Shown piece after piece: positions 41,231 to 52,235 of a DNA stretch of 64,000 nucleotides; position 1 is the stretch's first letter, and each line of letters begins with the position of its first letter. The position numbers and the translations under genes were made by a program. The stretch covers positions 108,261,297 through 108,325,296 of the forward strand of contig CAKMRJ010005523.1 of assembly GCA_928212115.1 (NCBI GenBank), written 5' to 3'. The stretch comes from Lactuca virosa (lineage: Eukaryota > Streptophyta > Magnoliopsida > Asterales > Asteraceae). The notes under the pieces are model-generated. The model did no database searches and was not told the origin of the DNA. It saw only the letters and a program-made list of their open reading frames with translations.

Positions 41231-44200
41231 CTCTATTAAGTTCCTATTTGGAGATTATTAATACATGATGTAACATAATTACATTTTGATGTTTTGTAGG
41301 ATCTAAGGAATGAAAGGAAACTTAAAGGAAGAGTGAGCTGATTCTGATCGCGAAGAGATGGATTTCAATCGTATTGTTCGGTGATCAGAATTTTGAGCTG
41401 CTGCTTAGGAGTTATGATAGATTGCTTAGAAATATTTAGTGACATAGTTTTCATTTGTAATTGCATTGTAAGGAAAAGTTTTTCCGCATTTTATAAATAA
41501 ATAAAAATTTTGATTTTATTTTGTTATATATTTCTTTGCCATAGCATTTGTGAAAATTGATGTTTCTATTTTTAGCAATATGGATTTGATTCTTTTGTTT
41601 GTGGTAGTGTCTAAATTTACCAAATAAGGAAAGATTTTCATCACCCAAGTTTCAGCTGGATAGGAACTTGGAATCATGCAACTTGTATTGTATGATGAAT
41701 GAGAACCTTCGTCTTTGGGAAATTAAGAATAATTACTTGTTCACATGTATATGTGAGTCAAGTGAAGGACTAGGGGATCGGATACACTTGGTTGTGCACT
41801 AGTCAGGTCCACGACAAAGAACGATAAGACTATTCGTTATGATTTACTAAAGTTTAGTAAATATGGTTATGCTTACAAGATTAAGTGTAATTCTGAATCA
41901 TTGGAAAAGTTTCAATGTATGACAGAACGAATAAGAAGAATCAAATTAGGCAGAAATGTGAAAGTTTCTCCAATCTGAGAAGAAGGGAGAGTACTTGAGT
42001 ATCGTGTTTTATGATTATCTTAGTGATTATGAAACCATATCACAATTGATCCTCTAAGTGCATTTGTATGGCTAAGAAGAGGAATCGTGAATTGTTGAAA
42101 TGGTTAAATCAATAAGATAAGTCAAACTTCGTTCCAAAATCAGGTCTTAGAGTCATACTCCAAGATTGTGCTTTGAGTGACATAATCTTAAGAAAGGTTT
42201 ATAACACTCATCAAATGTAGAGTAAAATGTTTCTTACTCTTGTACATTTGAAATTGGTAAGTTGTGATGTCTTGGATAGGACAAAGACCAACTAAGACCA
42301 ATTGTGTAAAGTGTTTATCTTGATAAGAAACCACACTAACTCTTGAATATTTGTTTGTCAAGTAATGTTCCTTGATAAAGTGAATCTTATATGTCACGAG
42401 GTTAGTAGGTAGGCCCATTCCAGTTTAAGTTGACTATGCATGTGAGTTCTATGAGTGCTCAATTGTTTGCATAACAACTTGGAAGCAATGGTAGGCCCTT
42501 GTGCTGCCAGGTGGCAAGAAATTAAGATTGAACAAGTTCAGTCCATATGAGTTTGTATTTGACACTAACCTTGTCTTATGATTACGGTTATGAAAAATTC
42601 ACATGGATAGGAACACATACACCATAAAATCTAAGTGTCATAAGGTTTCTCTCCGCTTCATGAAAATGATTGTGATGAAACGCTTTCACTAAGTAGATTT
42701 TAAGGAGATAACAATTGTGATATTTGCATTCTCAAATTCGATTATGATTACAACATCCCTCTTCATAGTTCGAATTCTGAGAAATGGCGAAAGTTCTAAA
42801 CAGTTGAGACTTATTGTTGTAAGTTCTAAAATTGTTTAGACACAAATGTGAGCTATCTTAGGAAAGGTGTACGAGTTTGAGAAGCTTAGATAAAGGCTTA
42901 TCAAAGCATCTCGTTTCAGAAATCTGAAATTTGGTAAGAAAGTCAATAAGTATTGATTTCTAGAAGTCCAGCTGATTTCTGGGTACATGTCAAAGCTAGT
43001 GGGAGCATAAGTGTTATGCTAGTAAGATAATAATTATTATGCTAGTGGGAGCATAATTATTATGGTAAGTGTTGCAAATTAGCAATGTTAATTATAGAAA
43101 ACAAAAGTTTCAATTCGCTAAGTTGCAGGGTTTGAAAAGTTGTTTTGCTATAATTAAGGGAGAGGAATTTATACTTCATTTCAATTCTAAAAGCTTAGAT
43201 TGTGAGATTTTAATCAAATTTAGTAAAAGGACATATATGAATGTTATGTTGAAAAAATTCAACATAAGGAAATTCTATATATGGAAATGTTATAGCAAGA
43301 GACTGGTAAAGTATCATGTCGTTATTATGAATCGTATCCCACATGCTTCGAATATAGGATCAATTGCATGTGCTATAATATTCTCTTGTTCTAATTTTCC
43401 ACATGCCTAGGGCATTAAGAGGAAAATGGACTAGAACGAGATATGAATAAAATGGTTAAGCAATTGTCGAGGACAATCTGAGGTTTACCAAAGATTGGTT
43501 GCTCATGGACAGTTGGAAGTAAAGTGTAAATTTTGGAAGGACCACATTGACATACTCTGAGAATAGGTAACTCTTCTTCAGAAGTGATAGTCAAAATGGG
43601 AATATGGAAATGTTACCATAAGTGGAAGTTAATAATAAAATCTGTGTAAGATTAGAAACCTTAATGCAAGAAGGATGTTAAAAGGAATGTACTTTGAATA
43701 TGAGACTCCGCTTCCATGGAATTGGTCTAGTAACCAATGTCCAAAGGGAATACTTTGTAATATCATTGGCATAGTCTTTATGACCTTTGTGCATTGACAT
43801 TACAAAAGGATTATTGCATTTAAGATTCGAATCTAACAAATTATAGTAAATGGCAAGAATTTGGCATTCTTACATTTACAATAAGGATTTGGAATTGTGA
43901 AATGAGCATCATTGAAATGTTGTCCATTGATCTATTTCACAAAGAGAGGACCATAGGTAAACATAGTGTGCATGCTTGGAGCATGACATAACTATTGTTT
44001 TAATCCAAGTATTAAGTTGATTAATCGAAACATTTACAATGAATAATGTGTAATCAATATGGTGATTAAATAAAAGGTGTTTTATTTATATTCATAAGTT
44101 CTGAGACCATATTGGATTCGATTATTCTTGTGTTTCACTTTGCATGTTTTGACTTCCCGAATAATAACATTACTCAAACTATCCACAGTCGACATACTTT

Positions 44201-44880
44201 AGAAGTAGGTATTGGGGCAAGACTGTCATGAATTTGACTGTAGATTGTCTAGGTGTTTTAGACATAACACAAGTTTGCTGTAGTGTTCATGAGTACTTCT
44301 GGAATAAGATTCGAGTATTGGATTAAACCCACGCTCATCTGAATCACTTCATGGATTTTATCACGAGTGATTGTGAGAGGATAATATCTTATATTCTTGA
44401 AACCAAGACATGTGAGTTGTAGTTTACAAGTCGGTTGCACATTGACGTATGTAAACGCACCAGTAACTTGGTGTTATAAAACATATTGTTGTGTGTGATT
44501 TGATGAGTAAGTACAAGCGATCATTTGAGTTGAATTTTATCCATTCCTTTTACCCAATGTGGGATAAAAGCGATATATGTGGGCCCCTCGATGATTTAGT
44601 GATGACACCCGAAGCGCTTGGCCAAGCCTGGACTGATTTGATTTGTTTAATTAGTCAATTGTCATAAATCGGAAATCGGGAAACAACATATGGACAGAAA
44701 GAATGATTATAATCCATGTCTCAGTCCATATGATATCTTGTAGAATGGAGGAATATATGATCCCTTATATAATGGACGCGTCATTGACTAGGTCAGAGTT
44801 CGACAACGTCTTTTAAGAGCTACGATTGGTAGTCGGGATTTTGGAGTCATAGTTGCAATAATAGTTATTAGACTTATCCA
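41231..44880 (+). pseudogene. Decayed pol and 3' region of Cop-3
   Basis: No long frame. Short matches to Cop-2 pol persist: TGTCAAAGCTAGTGGGAGCA near 42988 (Cop-2 about 20625) and a stretch at 43335-43380 corresponding to the PYASAVGSIMYA segment (Cop-2 about 20970). The last kilobase matches the Cop-2 3' untranslated region, including the empty hAT site near 44310-44335. A short local repeat with TATGCTAGT...ATAATTATTATG is at 43015-43062. Otherwise I see nothing functional. Confidence 0.7.
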
Positions 44881-44890
44881 AGTGGGAGAC
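44881..44890 (+). other. Polypurine tract, Cop-3
   Basis: AGTGGGAGAC directly before the 3' LTR, matching the Cop-2 tract. Confidence 0.8.
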
Positions 44891-45301
44891 TGTTGGATTA
44901 GGTATCTTAGCCCATAATTATAATTGGTATGAACTTGACCCGAGAGTAGCATGGTCCATTTGGGTTGCCTTCACCAGAGCAATTTGATAGGGTGGAGTTT
45001 TGAGAAGAGGTTATTTATGATTTATTAATATATTATAAGTTCTAATATATTAATATGAAATCATGTTATTTAAATAGTATTGATCAAGAATTAATTTGGA
45101 ATTAATTTAGTGATCAAAAGAGACTAATTAAATCAATGGGGACTAATTGTGTAAATTAGTTATATACATATTGTTTGGGCTTATGATACATGATGGACTA
45201 AGTTTATGAAAGAATCCATAAAGAGTTAGTCCATATGGATCATGGATCATGGAGAATAAGCCCAAGGGTATGGATTAGGGTTTAACCATGACTCTTAGAA
45301 T

Positions 45302-45344
<43 letters not shown>

Positions 45345-45687
45345 CACCCAATAGCTAAAATCGGTGGCCACAAGTGTTCTAAGAGTTCATAAGAGCCGAT
45401 TTTGAAGCATAAGAAACCTCTCTCTCAAGTCCTCCTTTGATCATGGTGTTTGTGAACCATTTGAGGCATCACACTTGAGGTGCTAAGTTCTTAAAGGCCA
45501 AATACATCAACCTACAATAAGAGGTAATTCTATAACTCATTTTTATGTTGTTTATGTCAATTGTATGCTAGTTGTAGGCTTAATGCTTTGGTAATAAGAC
45601 ATGCATGTATAATTAGAGAAAACATAGATCCAAAGCATTTACTGTTGTATGTGCACCATAGGATGTTGTAGTATACAAAACCCAACA
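44891..45687 (+). repeat. Cop-3 3' LTR
   Basis: 797 bp, ending ACCCAACA, followed by cctgt. Contains a TA run at about 45307-45343. Confidence 0.93.
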
Positions 45688-45692
45688 CCTGT

Positions 45693-47360
45693 TGTAACAT
45701 CCCGACTCCCAGGTATTACATTTATTTATTTATTTATTTTTGGGATTTAATGAGTGACTCGACGAGTTGTGTGTCCGAATCGTCGAGTAGAGTTGGATTG
45801 GTCACGTTGGTTTAATGATCGAGTCGACGAGTCAGAGAGACGACTCATCGAGTTGGCGCTGTGTGAGGAAGCCCTAAATCCCCGGGTTTGTGACCTATTT
45901 AAGGAGCCTTAAGACCTCATTTCCGCCTCACCGACCACCTTACATCCTTGAGAGAAACCCTAATCTTGTGATTATTAGTGCACTTTTGAAGGAGAATAGG
46001 AGATCATCAAAGCTTGGATCAAGAGGAGGCTTTGGATCTGGTGGTTCATCTGGGTTTTGCTTCAGTTGGAGGTATAAAGATGTTAACTTGAGCATTTCCT
46101 TATGAGATCTTGGTTTAGGGAGTTTTCGAGGGTTTTCTCCCATCCTTTTTGTGTCATTTGAGTCCTTTAAGCATGATTTGAGGTTGAAAGCTCAGATCTA
46201 GATTGTAGGAAGTCTTGTGAGTCCAAAGACCCGAACTTTATTGAGCTAGAGATAAGGTCTTGTGTATCTAAACCTTGTTGGAGCTTGAATTGGCATTGTG
46301 GAGCAAATATGCCATGCATGAATGAAAAGATCGAAGCTTTACGTGACATTTGGGCCCTAAGAGACTAGATCTAGAGTGTGGAGTGGTGGATCTGACTTAA
46401 AACATCTGAATGAGAATACAGACTGAATGGACTCTCCAAGTCAATAAGATGACTCGACGAGTCGGCTAGGGTTTTCCCTGATGAGTCTGGACATGGGTAA
46501 CTCGGCGAGTCGACGAGATAACTCGACAAGTTAAGTTGGGTTTTCACGACACCTCAGAGGAAACAAGGGGACTCGACGAGTGATATAGATGCACTCGGCA
46601 AGTCAGGTCAACATGGACAGTTGACTCCAGTGTTGACTTTTGTTGACTTTAGGGTTTGGTCAAGGCAGGGATTATGGGGACCATGGAGGGGTAAAATGGT
46701 CTTTTACCCATTCCAAGAGTTTGAGAGAGAGAATAACATAGTTTATTTGGAGTTGTGATTTAAATGTTAATTAGAGATATTTATCTTATGTGTTATGCGA
46801 AGGCTAGTTCGAGATTCGTGTACGAGATTATTTACTTGCTTGCTTACGAGGTGAGTCTTCTCACTATACTTACCTAGAGTGGTAACCTTTGTATGACCAT
46901 AGGGTATTATGTGCTTATATTGAGTATTGTGATATCCTGCATTATTTCTTTGTGATTTATGTTATGTATTATTCTGAGCTTACCGAGTTAGGACCGGAGG
47001 GTCCATCCGAGTTATGGGAATTGAGGGTCCCACTGAGACACATTGACCGGAGTGTATTATTTGAGTTATAGCCATGAGAGGGTAATGAGATATGTGTGGT
47101 ATTTTGGGGAACTCACTAAGCTTCGTGCTTACAGTGTTATGTGATATGTGTTTCAAGTGTTTCTCAGGATCGCGGGAAGGCGCCGTCTTGATTGTACACA
47201 CACTTGAGATGGAGTTTATATTTTGTGGATCTTGGATTATGTTTAAACAATTAATGAACATGTGTTTTTTATAACTCGATGAATGGGATTTTTATGGTTG
47301 TGTTAATGAAATTGATGTGATTTAAAATGAAAAATTTGTTTGGAAATTTACGGTGTTACA
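45693..47360 (+). repeat. Gyp-3 5' LTR (1668 bp)
   Basis: From TGTAACATCCC to CGGTGTTACA. The first part has an ATTT run and several ACTCGACGAGT-type palindromes (from about 45758, again 46440-46605). TATA-like CTATTTAAGG is at 45895-45904. A donor-like ACGAG|GTGAGT is at 46851. Confidence 0.93.
45895..45904 (+). promoter_or_regulatory. TATA-like box of the Gyp-3 LTR
   Basis: CTATTTAAGG. The same word in equivalent context occurs in Gyp-4 (about 60801, CTATTTAAAG) and on the minus strand in Gyp-2 (about 13375). It probably sets the transcript start. Confidence 0.5.
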
Positions 47361-47363
47361 AGT

Positions 47364-47375
47364 TGGTATCAGAGC
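47364..47375 (+). other. Primer binding site, Gyp-3
   Basis: TGGTATCAGAGC, three bases after the LTR. Confidence 0.9.
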
Positions 47376-47885
47376 CTTGGTTAGAGGGATTCGGATATAC
47401 CTTCGGGTGTGTTTGGACTCAAACTGAGGATTTGAGAAAAAATTTAAAAATGGATGATTTTTCTAAAATGAGAAAGAGTATTCAAGAGAAAAACGAGTTG
47501 GAGCAGTGTGTACAATAAGCCAGAGCCCGAACGGTGATTTCCCAAAATACCCTTATTTATTTGTGTTATGAGATATTTATGAGATGTTAGGGATGCATGC
47601 TAGAGGATAGGCTAGGTATTTCATATTTAGGGCTAGAGTTTCCTGATTCATGATGCCTTAGCCTAGGGTATGCTACTGAGTGATCTTATCTGTTATTTGC
47701 TCTGTGTGAACTGAGTAGGAGAGACATGGGAGGAATCTTTTAGAGAGAGTTGAGTGATATAGGAGAGATACCTAGATAAGCATAGAGGAATCTACCGAGA
47801 GAGTAGTTGATATCCATGAGGGATAGAGTACTGTGAATTAGGATCCTAGGAGGAGGACTTGGGATGACTACAGATTGGTGTGGAA

Positions 47886-47908
47886 GGTAGTATTGGGCTC
47901 GTACTACT
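47886..47908 (+). other. Leader hairpin (Gyp-3), loop GGGCTC
   Basis: Stem GGTAGTA and TACTACT (first pair G-U), loop TTGGGCTCG. The hexamer differs by one base from the self-complementary GGGCCC of Gyp-2 and Gyp-4. Flanks GGTGTGGAA and GAAAGCAC are conserved. Confidence 0.5.
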
Positions 47909-48040
47909 GAAAGCACCAAATATGTATGCAACCCAAGTAAGAATCCTTAGGATACTAAGGAGCGTGTAGGAGCGGGAATTCGAGTGTGAGTATGCTCGAA
48001 TGAGTTTTTGATTATTTTAGTGTTGTGTTTCAGAGACATT

Positions 48041-49223
48041 ATGGTGGGTACACGCCACAACCCCAAGGGCACCAGTGGTACGAGTGATGAGGAGATCCGC
48101 AAGATCATCCATGCTGAGGTGGGCGCAGCTATCCGAGAGGCGATACCGGAGATGTTTGGGTCTATTAAGACCACGTTGATTGAGACTTTAGATGAGCGCT
48201 ATGCGGCTGTTACTGAGGTTGCTGCTGCCGCAGCCACCGCAGCCCTAGCTGCTTTGAGACCATAGGGAGGTGACTCGTTTTTGTTCCGGGAGTTCAGCAA
48301 CACGAAGCCACCATAGTTTGATGGGACACAGGATTTGATTGTTGCTATGAGATGGATCTCTGCTATTTAGGGATGTTTTTACACGTGTTCATGCCCTGAG
48401 CACTTGAGAGTTCGGTTTGCACTGAACCAGCTTCGCTTGGGAGCGAAGGACTGGTGGAAGTTTGTGACTGTCAGCTTTACTCCTGCAGAGCATGCTGCAG
48501 TGACATGGGAGAGGTTTACACAATTGTTCCGAGATAAGTATGTTCCCTAGGTGGAGAGGGAACGGTTAGCCCATGAGTTTTTGTCTCTGAAGCAGAAGAC
48601 AGAGACCGTGACTGAGATTTCAAGGATGTTCCATGAGAGGGCGTTGTTTTACGCTGAGCACGTGTCTACCGAGCAGGCACGTGTAAGCCGATATCTGATC
48701 ATACTGAGGAGGGATATACAAGAGTTTGTGGTGAACTCGTCATACCGGACATTGGCTGAGCTTCAGGCCAATGCCAGGCGCAGGGAGATTGAGCTAGAGT
48801 TACAAGCTAGGGAGGAGGGGGAGTCTCAGGGTAGAGACCGGAGACCAGTGCAGTCACAGCCGGCGACAAAGCGGGTAAAGCCCGCTGATATGAGGGTTGG
48901 GGGCCAGAAGGGCCGCACTTGCAGAAAGTGCGGCAAGAGTCATGAGGGATCGTGTCGGGAAGGGATTTGCTACAAATATGGCAAGGAGGGGCACATGGCG
49001 AGGGATTGCCCCAAGGGGTTTGCAGTTTGCTTTCACTGCAACCAGACCGGCCATCGAAAGGCCGAGTGCCCTCAGCTCATTCAGGGATTAGCCCAAGGTT
49101 CAGCTCCTACTGCTTTGCGAGCTACTGACAGTCGACCAGCGAAGGTCGAGGCGCTGAAGGCTCGTTGGAGAGCCTTTCAGCTGACAGTGGAGGAGGTCCG
49201 CGCAGCACCTGATGTCGTGGATG
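48041..49223 (+). pseudogene. Gyp-3 Gag
   Basis: Starts MVGTRHNPKGTSGTSDEEIRK. Four TAG stops (about 48263, 48316, 48368 and 48548) interrupt the first half. The same positions in Gyp-4 read through, except that its own stops are elsewhere. The second half is open: VERERLAHEFLSLKQKTE, HVSTEQARVSRYL, then knuckles CRKCGKSHEGSC, CYKYGKEGHMARDC (second Cys changed to Tyr) and CFHCNQTGHRKAEC. It ends with EEVRAAPDVVD at the intron. Role: nucleocapsid and capsid. Confidence 0.88.
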
Positions 49224-49285
49224 GTACACATTTCCTTATTCCTGTTATTTTGATATTTGATTTGCTTATACCTTGTTGCATATAG
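49224..49285 (+). other. Gag-pol junction intron of Gyp-3 (62 bp)
   Basis: GTACAC (49224) to GCATATAG (49285). Removing it joins ...GTGGATG to GTACTTTTCTT, giving V-D-G-T-F-L-V in the protease frame. Without removal the Gag frame reads through and stops at the intron's own final TAG. So splicing would decide between Gag and Gag-Pol. Gyp-2 and Gyp-4 have an intron-like sequence at the same codon. Confidence 0.65.
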
Positions 49286-49618
49286 GTACTTTTCTTGTGA
49301 GTTTTGTGCCTGCTTTGGTGTTATTTGACTCAGGTGCCAGTCGATCCTTCGTGTCTTTAGATTTTAGTCATCACATCAGTATCCGACGTGAGGCATTGAG
49401 TCAACCTCTGAGGGTTTCTATAGCCGAAGAGCATGCGGTTTTCGCTACTGATGTATTCCGAGGATGTGTGTTAAAGATTTTTGGTGTCGAGTTCCCGATA
49501 GATCTGGTGCCGATAGCGATGGGTGATGTATGTGTCATCGTGGGCATGGATTGGTTGAGCCGTTTTGGAGTTGTGATCGACTGCGAGCGTCAGTTGGTGT
49601 GCCTCCCGAGAGGCAAGT
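49286..49618 (+). pseudogene. Gyp-3 protease
   Basis: TFLVSFVPALVLFDSGASRSF carries the catalytic DSG. Then IAMGDVCVIVGMDWLSRFG. The frame then jumps by deletion into the reverse transcriptase entry (PPERQVEFQIDLVPG in another frame, near 49595), so about 0.4 kb usually found here is missing (estimate from family knowledge). Confidence 0.85.
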
Positions 49619-50504
49619 AGAGTTTCAGATTGATTTGGTTCCGGGCGCGGCACTTATTGCCAAGGCACCTTATCGCCTTGCGCCACTAGAGATGCAGGAG
49701 TTATCGTTACAGCTCCAGGAGCTGTTGGGGAAAGGTTTCATCAGACCGAGTAGCTCACTGTGAGGAGCACCGATCCTTTTTTTCAAGAAAAAGGATGGTT
49801 CACACCGGATGTGTATTGATTACCGGGAGTTGAACAAGCTGACGGTCAAGAACCGTTATCTACTTCTGAGGATCGACGATTTGTTCGATCAGTTGCAGGG
49901 GGCGTCTTCGTTTTCCAAGATTGATTTGAGATTTGGATATCATCAGATGATATTTTGCAAGGAGGATATCCAGAAGACGGCTTTTAGGACTCGTTATGGG
50001 CACTACGAGTTTGTGGTGATGCCTTTCGGGCTCACCAACGCACCGGCAGCGTTCATGGACCTCATGAACCGGGTGTGCAGGCCCATGTTGGATCGATCGG
50101 TTATCATGTTCATCAACGATATTCTGGTGTACTCGAGGTCTAGAGAGAAGCACGAAGAGCATCTTAGATAGATTCTTGGAGTATTGAGGTCGGAGAGGCT
50201 TTATGCCAAATTCTCCAAGTATGATTTCTGGTTACGAGAGGTCCAGTTCGTGGGACATCTCGTTAATCAGAATGGGATAGTGGTCGATCCGGCCAAGATT
50301 GAGGCAGTTATGAGATGGGAGGTGCCGAGATCCCCGTCCGAGATCAGGAGTTTTTTGGGTTTGGCCGGTTACTATCGGAGATTTATCAGACTCTTCTCCA
50401 AGATTGTTGTTCCTCTCACCAGATTGACCCGGAAGGGTGTTACTTTTATTTGGGGGCCTCATTTGAGACTCTTCGCCAGAGATTGCGCGAAGCCCCGGTG
50501 TTAG
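49619..50504 (+). pseudogene. Gyp-3 reverse transcriptase
   Basis: APYRLAPLEMQEL, a TGA near 49761, FFKKKDGSHRMCIDYRELNKL, SKIDLRFGYHQM and VVMPFGLTNAPAAFMDLMN. The active site FIDD reads FIND (near 50114), losing one catalytic Asp. A TAG follows at about 50169, then HLVNQNGIVVDPAKIEAV and RSFLGLAGYYRRFI, with a frameshift near 50455. Confidence 0.88.
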
Positions 50505-51180
50505 CCATTCCCGAGGGAGTGGAGGATTTCATAGTTTACTGTGATGCCTCTATATCAGGGATGGGAGCGGTGTTGATGCAGAGGGGACACGTGATTGCAT
50601 ATGCATCGAGGCAGTTGAAGTCTCATGAGACGAGGTATCCCACCCACGATTTGGAGCTGGGGGCGGTGGTGTTCGCCCTCAAGATCTGGCGTCACTATCT
50701 GTATGGAGTCCGGTGTACCATATACATGGACCACAAGAGTCTGAAGTACCTCATGGATCAGCCCAACCTATATATGAGACAGAGGAGGTGGTTGGATGTT
50801 GTGAAAGACTACGACTGCGAGATCTTATATCACCCGGGAAAGGCTAATGTGGTAGCCAATGCCTTGAGCCGCAGAGCAGAGAGCGCTCCGATCCGAGATG
50901 TATGTATGAGGATGACAGTGATGACTCCAATCTTAGATACTATTCGAGAGGCCCAGGTGGAGGTCGTGAGACCGGAGAACCGCAAGAGGGGGAGGGTGAT
51001 TGGGCAGGTTTCAGAGTTTGAGACGGATACTCGGGGGCTTATGACTTTCCATGGACGGATTTGGGTGCCGTATACGGGTGGAGTTTGGCGTATACTGATA
51101 GAGGAGGCACATAGATCGAGATTCTCGATCCATCCAGAAGCCACTAAGATGTATTTGGATCTGAAGAGAGATTACTGGTG
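50455..51180 (+). pseudogene. Gyp-3 RNase H and integrase zinc finger
   Basis: ASFETLRQRLREAPVLAIPEG, VYCDASISGMGAVLMQ, ASRQLKSHETRYPTHDLELGAVVFALK and YHPGKANVVANALSRR form a complete gypsy RNase H. The linker leads to EEAHRSRFSIHPEATKMY. The frame ends with a TGA at about 51206 (usually TGG) and a TAG at about 51254 (usually CAG). Confidence 0.88.
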
Positions 51181-51924
51181 GTCCTGTATGAAGAGGGACG
51201 TGGCATGAGTGGTTGAGAGGTGCTTGACCTGTCGTCCGGTTAAGGCGGAGCACTAGCGTCCACATGGCCTGTTACAGCCTCTAGAGATTCCCCAGTGGAA
51301 GTGGGAACATATTTCGATGGATTTTATCACCAAGCTACCGAGGATCACGCGTGGGGTTGATGCGATATGGGTGATTGTAGACCGGTTGACGAAGAGTGCT
51401 CACTTGCTCGCCATCAGTAAGAGTTTTTCTGCAGAGAAACTAGCTGAGATTTATGTGAGAGAGGTGGTAATACGGCATGGAGTGACGAACTCGATAGTTT
51501 CAGATCGAGACGTGCGTTTTACTTCCAGTTTCTGGAAGAAATTTCATGAGGAGTTGGGTACCTGGTTGCACTTCAGAGTGATCGCCAGAGTGGGTAAGGT
51601 AGCTTACCGGCTGGAGTTACCTACATAGTTGAGCCAGATTCATAACACCTTCCACGTGTCTCATTTGAGGAAGTGTGTAGCCGATGAGATGGCGGTGGTA
51701 CCATTAGAGGACATTCAGGTGGATGCAAGCCTGAATTATATTGAGAGGCCGATAGCGATCTTAGACCGGAAAGTGAAGGTTCTGAGGAACAAAGAGGTGC
51801 CCCTGGTTCAGGTCCAGTGGCAACATCGGAAGGGGTCCGAGTGGACTTGGGAGCCGGAGTCCGAGATGCGCGAGCAGTATCTAGAGTTATTTCTGGAGCC
51901 TGACTTCGAGGGCGAAGTCTGATT
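51181..51924 (+). pseudogene. Gyp-3 integrase core (deleted) and chromodomain
   Basis: VERCLTC closes the zinc finger. MDFITKLPRI, VDRLTKSAHLLAI and VSDRDVRFTSSFWKKFHEELGT carry two catalytic Asp. After WLHF the frame jumps to RVIARVGKVAYRLELPT, so the segment with the catalytic Glu is deleted. A TAG at about 51627 precedes LSQIHNTFHVSHLRKC and the chromodomain-like ERPIAILDRKVKVLRN ... WTWEPESEMREQYLELF, ending at 51922. Confidence 0.88.
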
Positions 51925-51927
51925 CTA

Positions 51928-51939
51928 GTGGGGGAGAAT
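51928..51939 (+). other. Polypurine tract, Gyp-3
   Basis: GTGGGGGAGAAT directly before the 3' LTR. Confidence 0.85.
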
Positions 51940-52235
51940 TGTAACATCCCGACTCCCAGGTATTACATTTATTTATTTATTTATTTTTGGGATTTAATGA
52001 GTGACTCAACGAGTTGTGCATCCGACTCGTAGATTAGAGTTGGATCGGTCACGTGGGTTTAATAACTGACTCGACGAGTCAGAGAGCCGACTCGCCGAGT
52101 TGGCGCTGTATGAGGAAACCCTAAATCCTCGAGTTTGTGACCTATTTAAGGGGCCTTAAGCCATCATTTCCACCTCACCAGCCACCTTACATCCTTGAGA
52201 GAAACCCTAATCGTCCACTTGAGTTAGAGAGCGAG

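Larger units (their letters stand above)
37972..45687 (+). mobile_element. Cop-3: non-autonomous Ty1/copia element with a Gag ORF
   Basis: LTRs at 37972-38783 and 44891-45687, primer site, one open Gag frame, decayed pol and polypurine tract, with the duplication cctgt (37967-37971, 45688-45692). LTR differences counted by eye are about 22 substitutions outside the microsatellites, roughly 3%, so it is older than Cop-2. Pol decay is far greater than LTR divergence, which implies it moved with proteins from another element. Confidence 0.9.
46851..48033 (+). other. Predicted leader intron of Gyp-3
   Basis: Donor ACGAG|GTGAGT in the LTR. Acceptor TGTTGTGTTTCAG ends at 48033, eight bases before the gag ATG (48041). 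It would remove the LTR end, the primer site (47364-47375) and the leader hairpin (47886-47908). The same arrangement is in Gyp-4. Confidence 0.55.
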
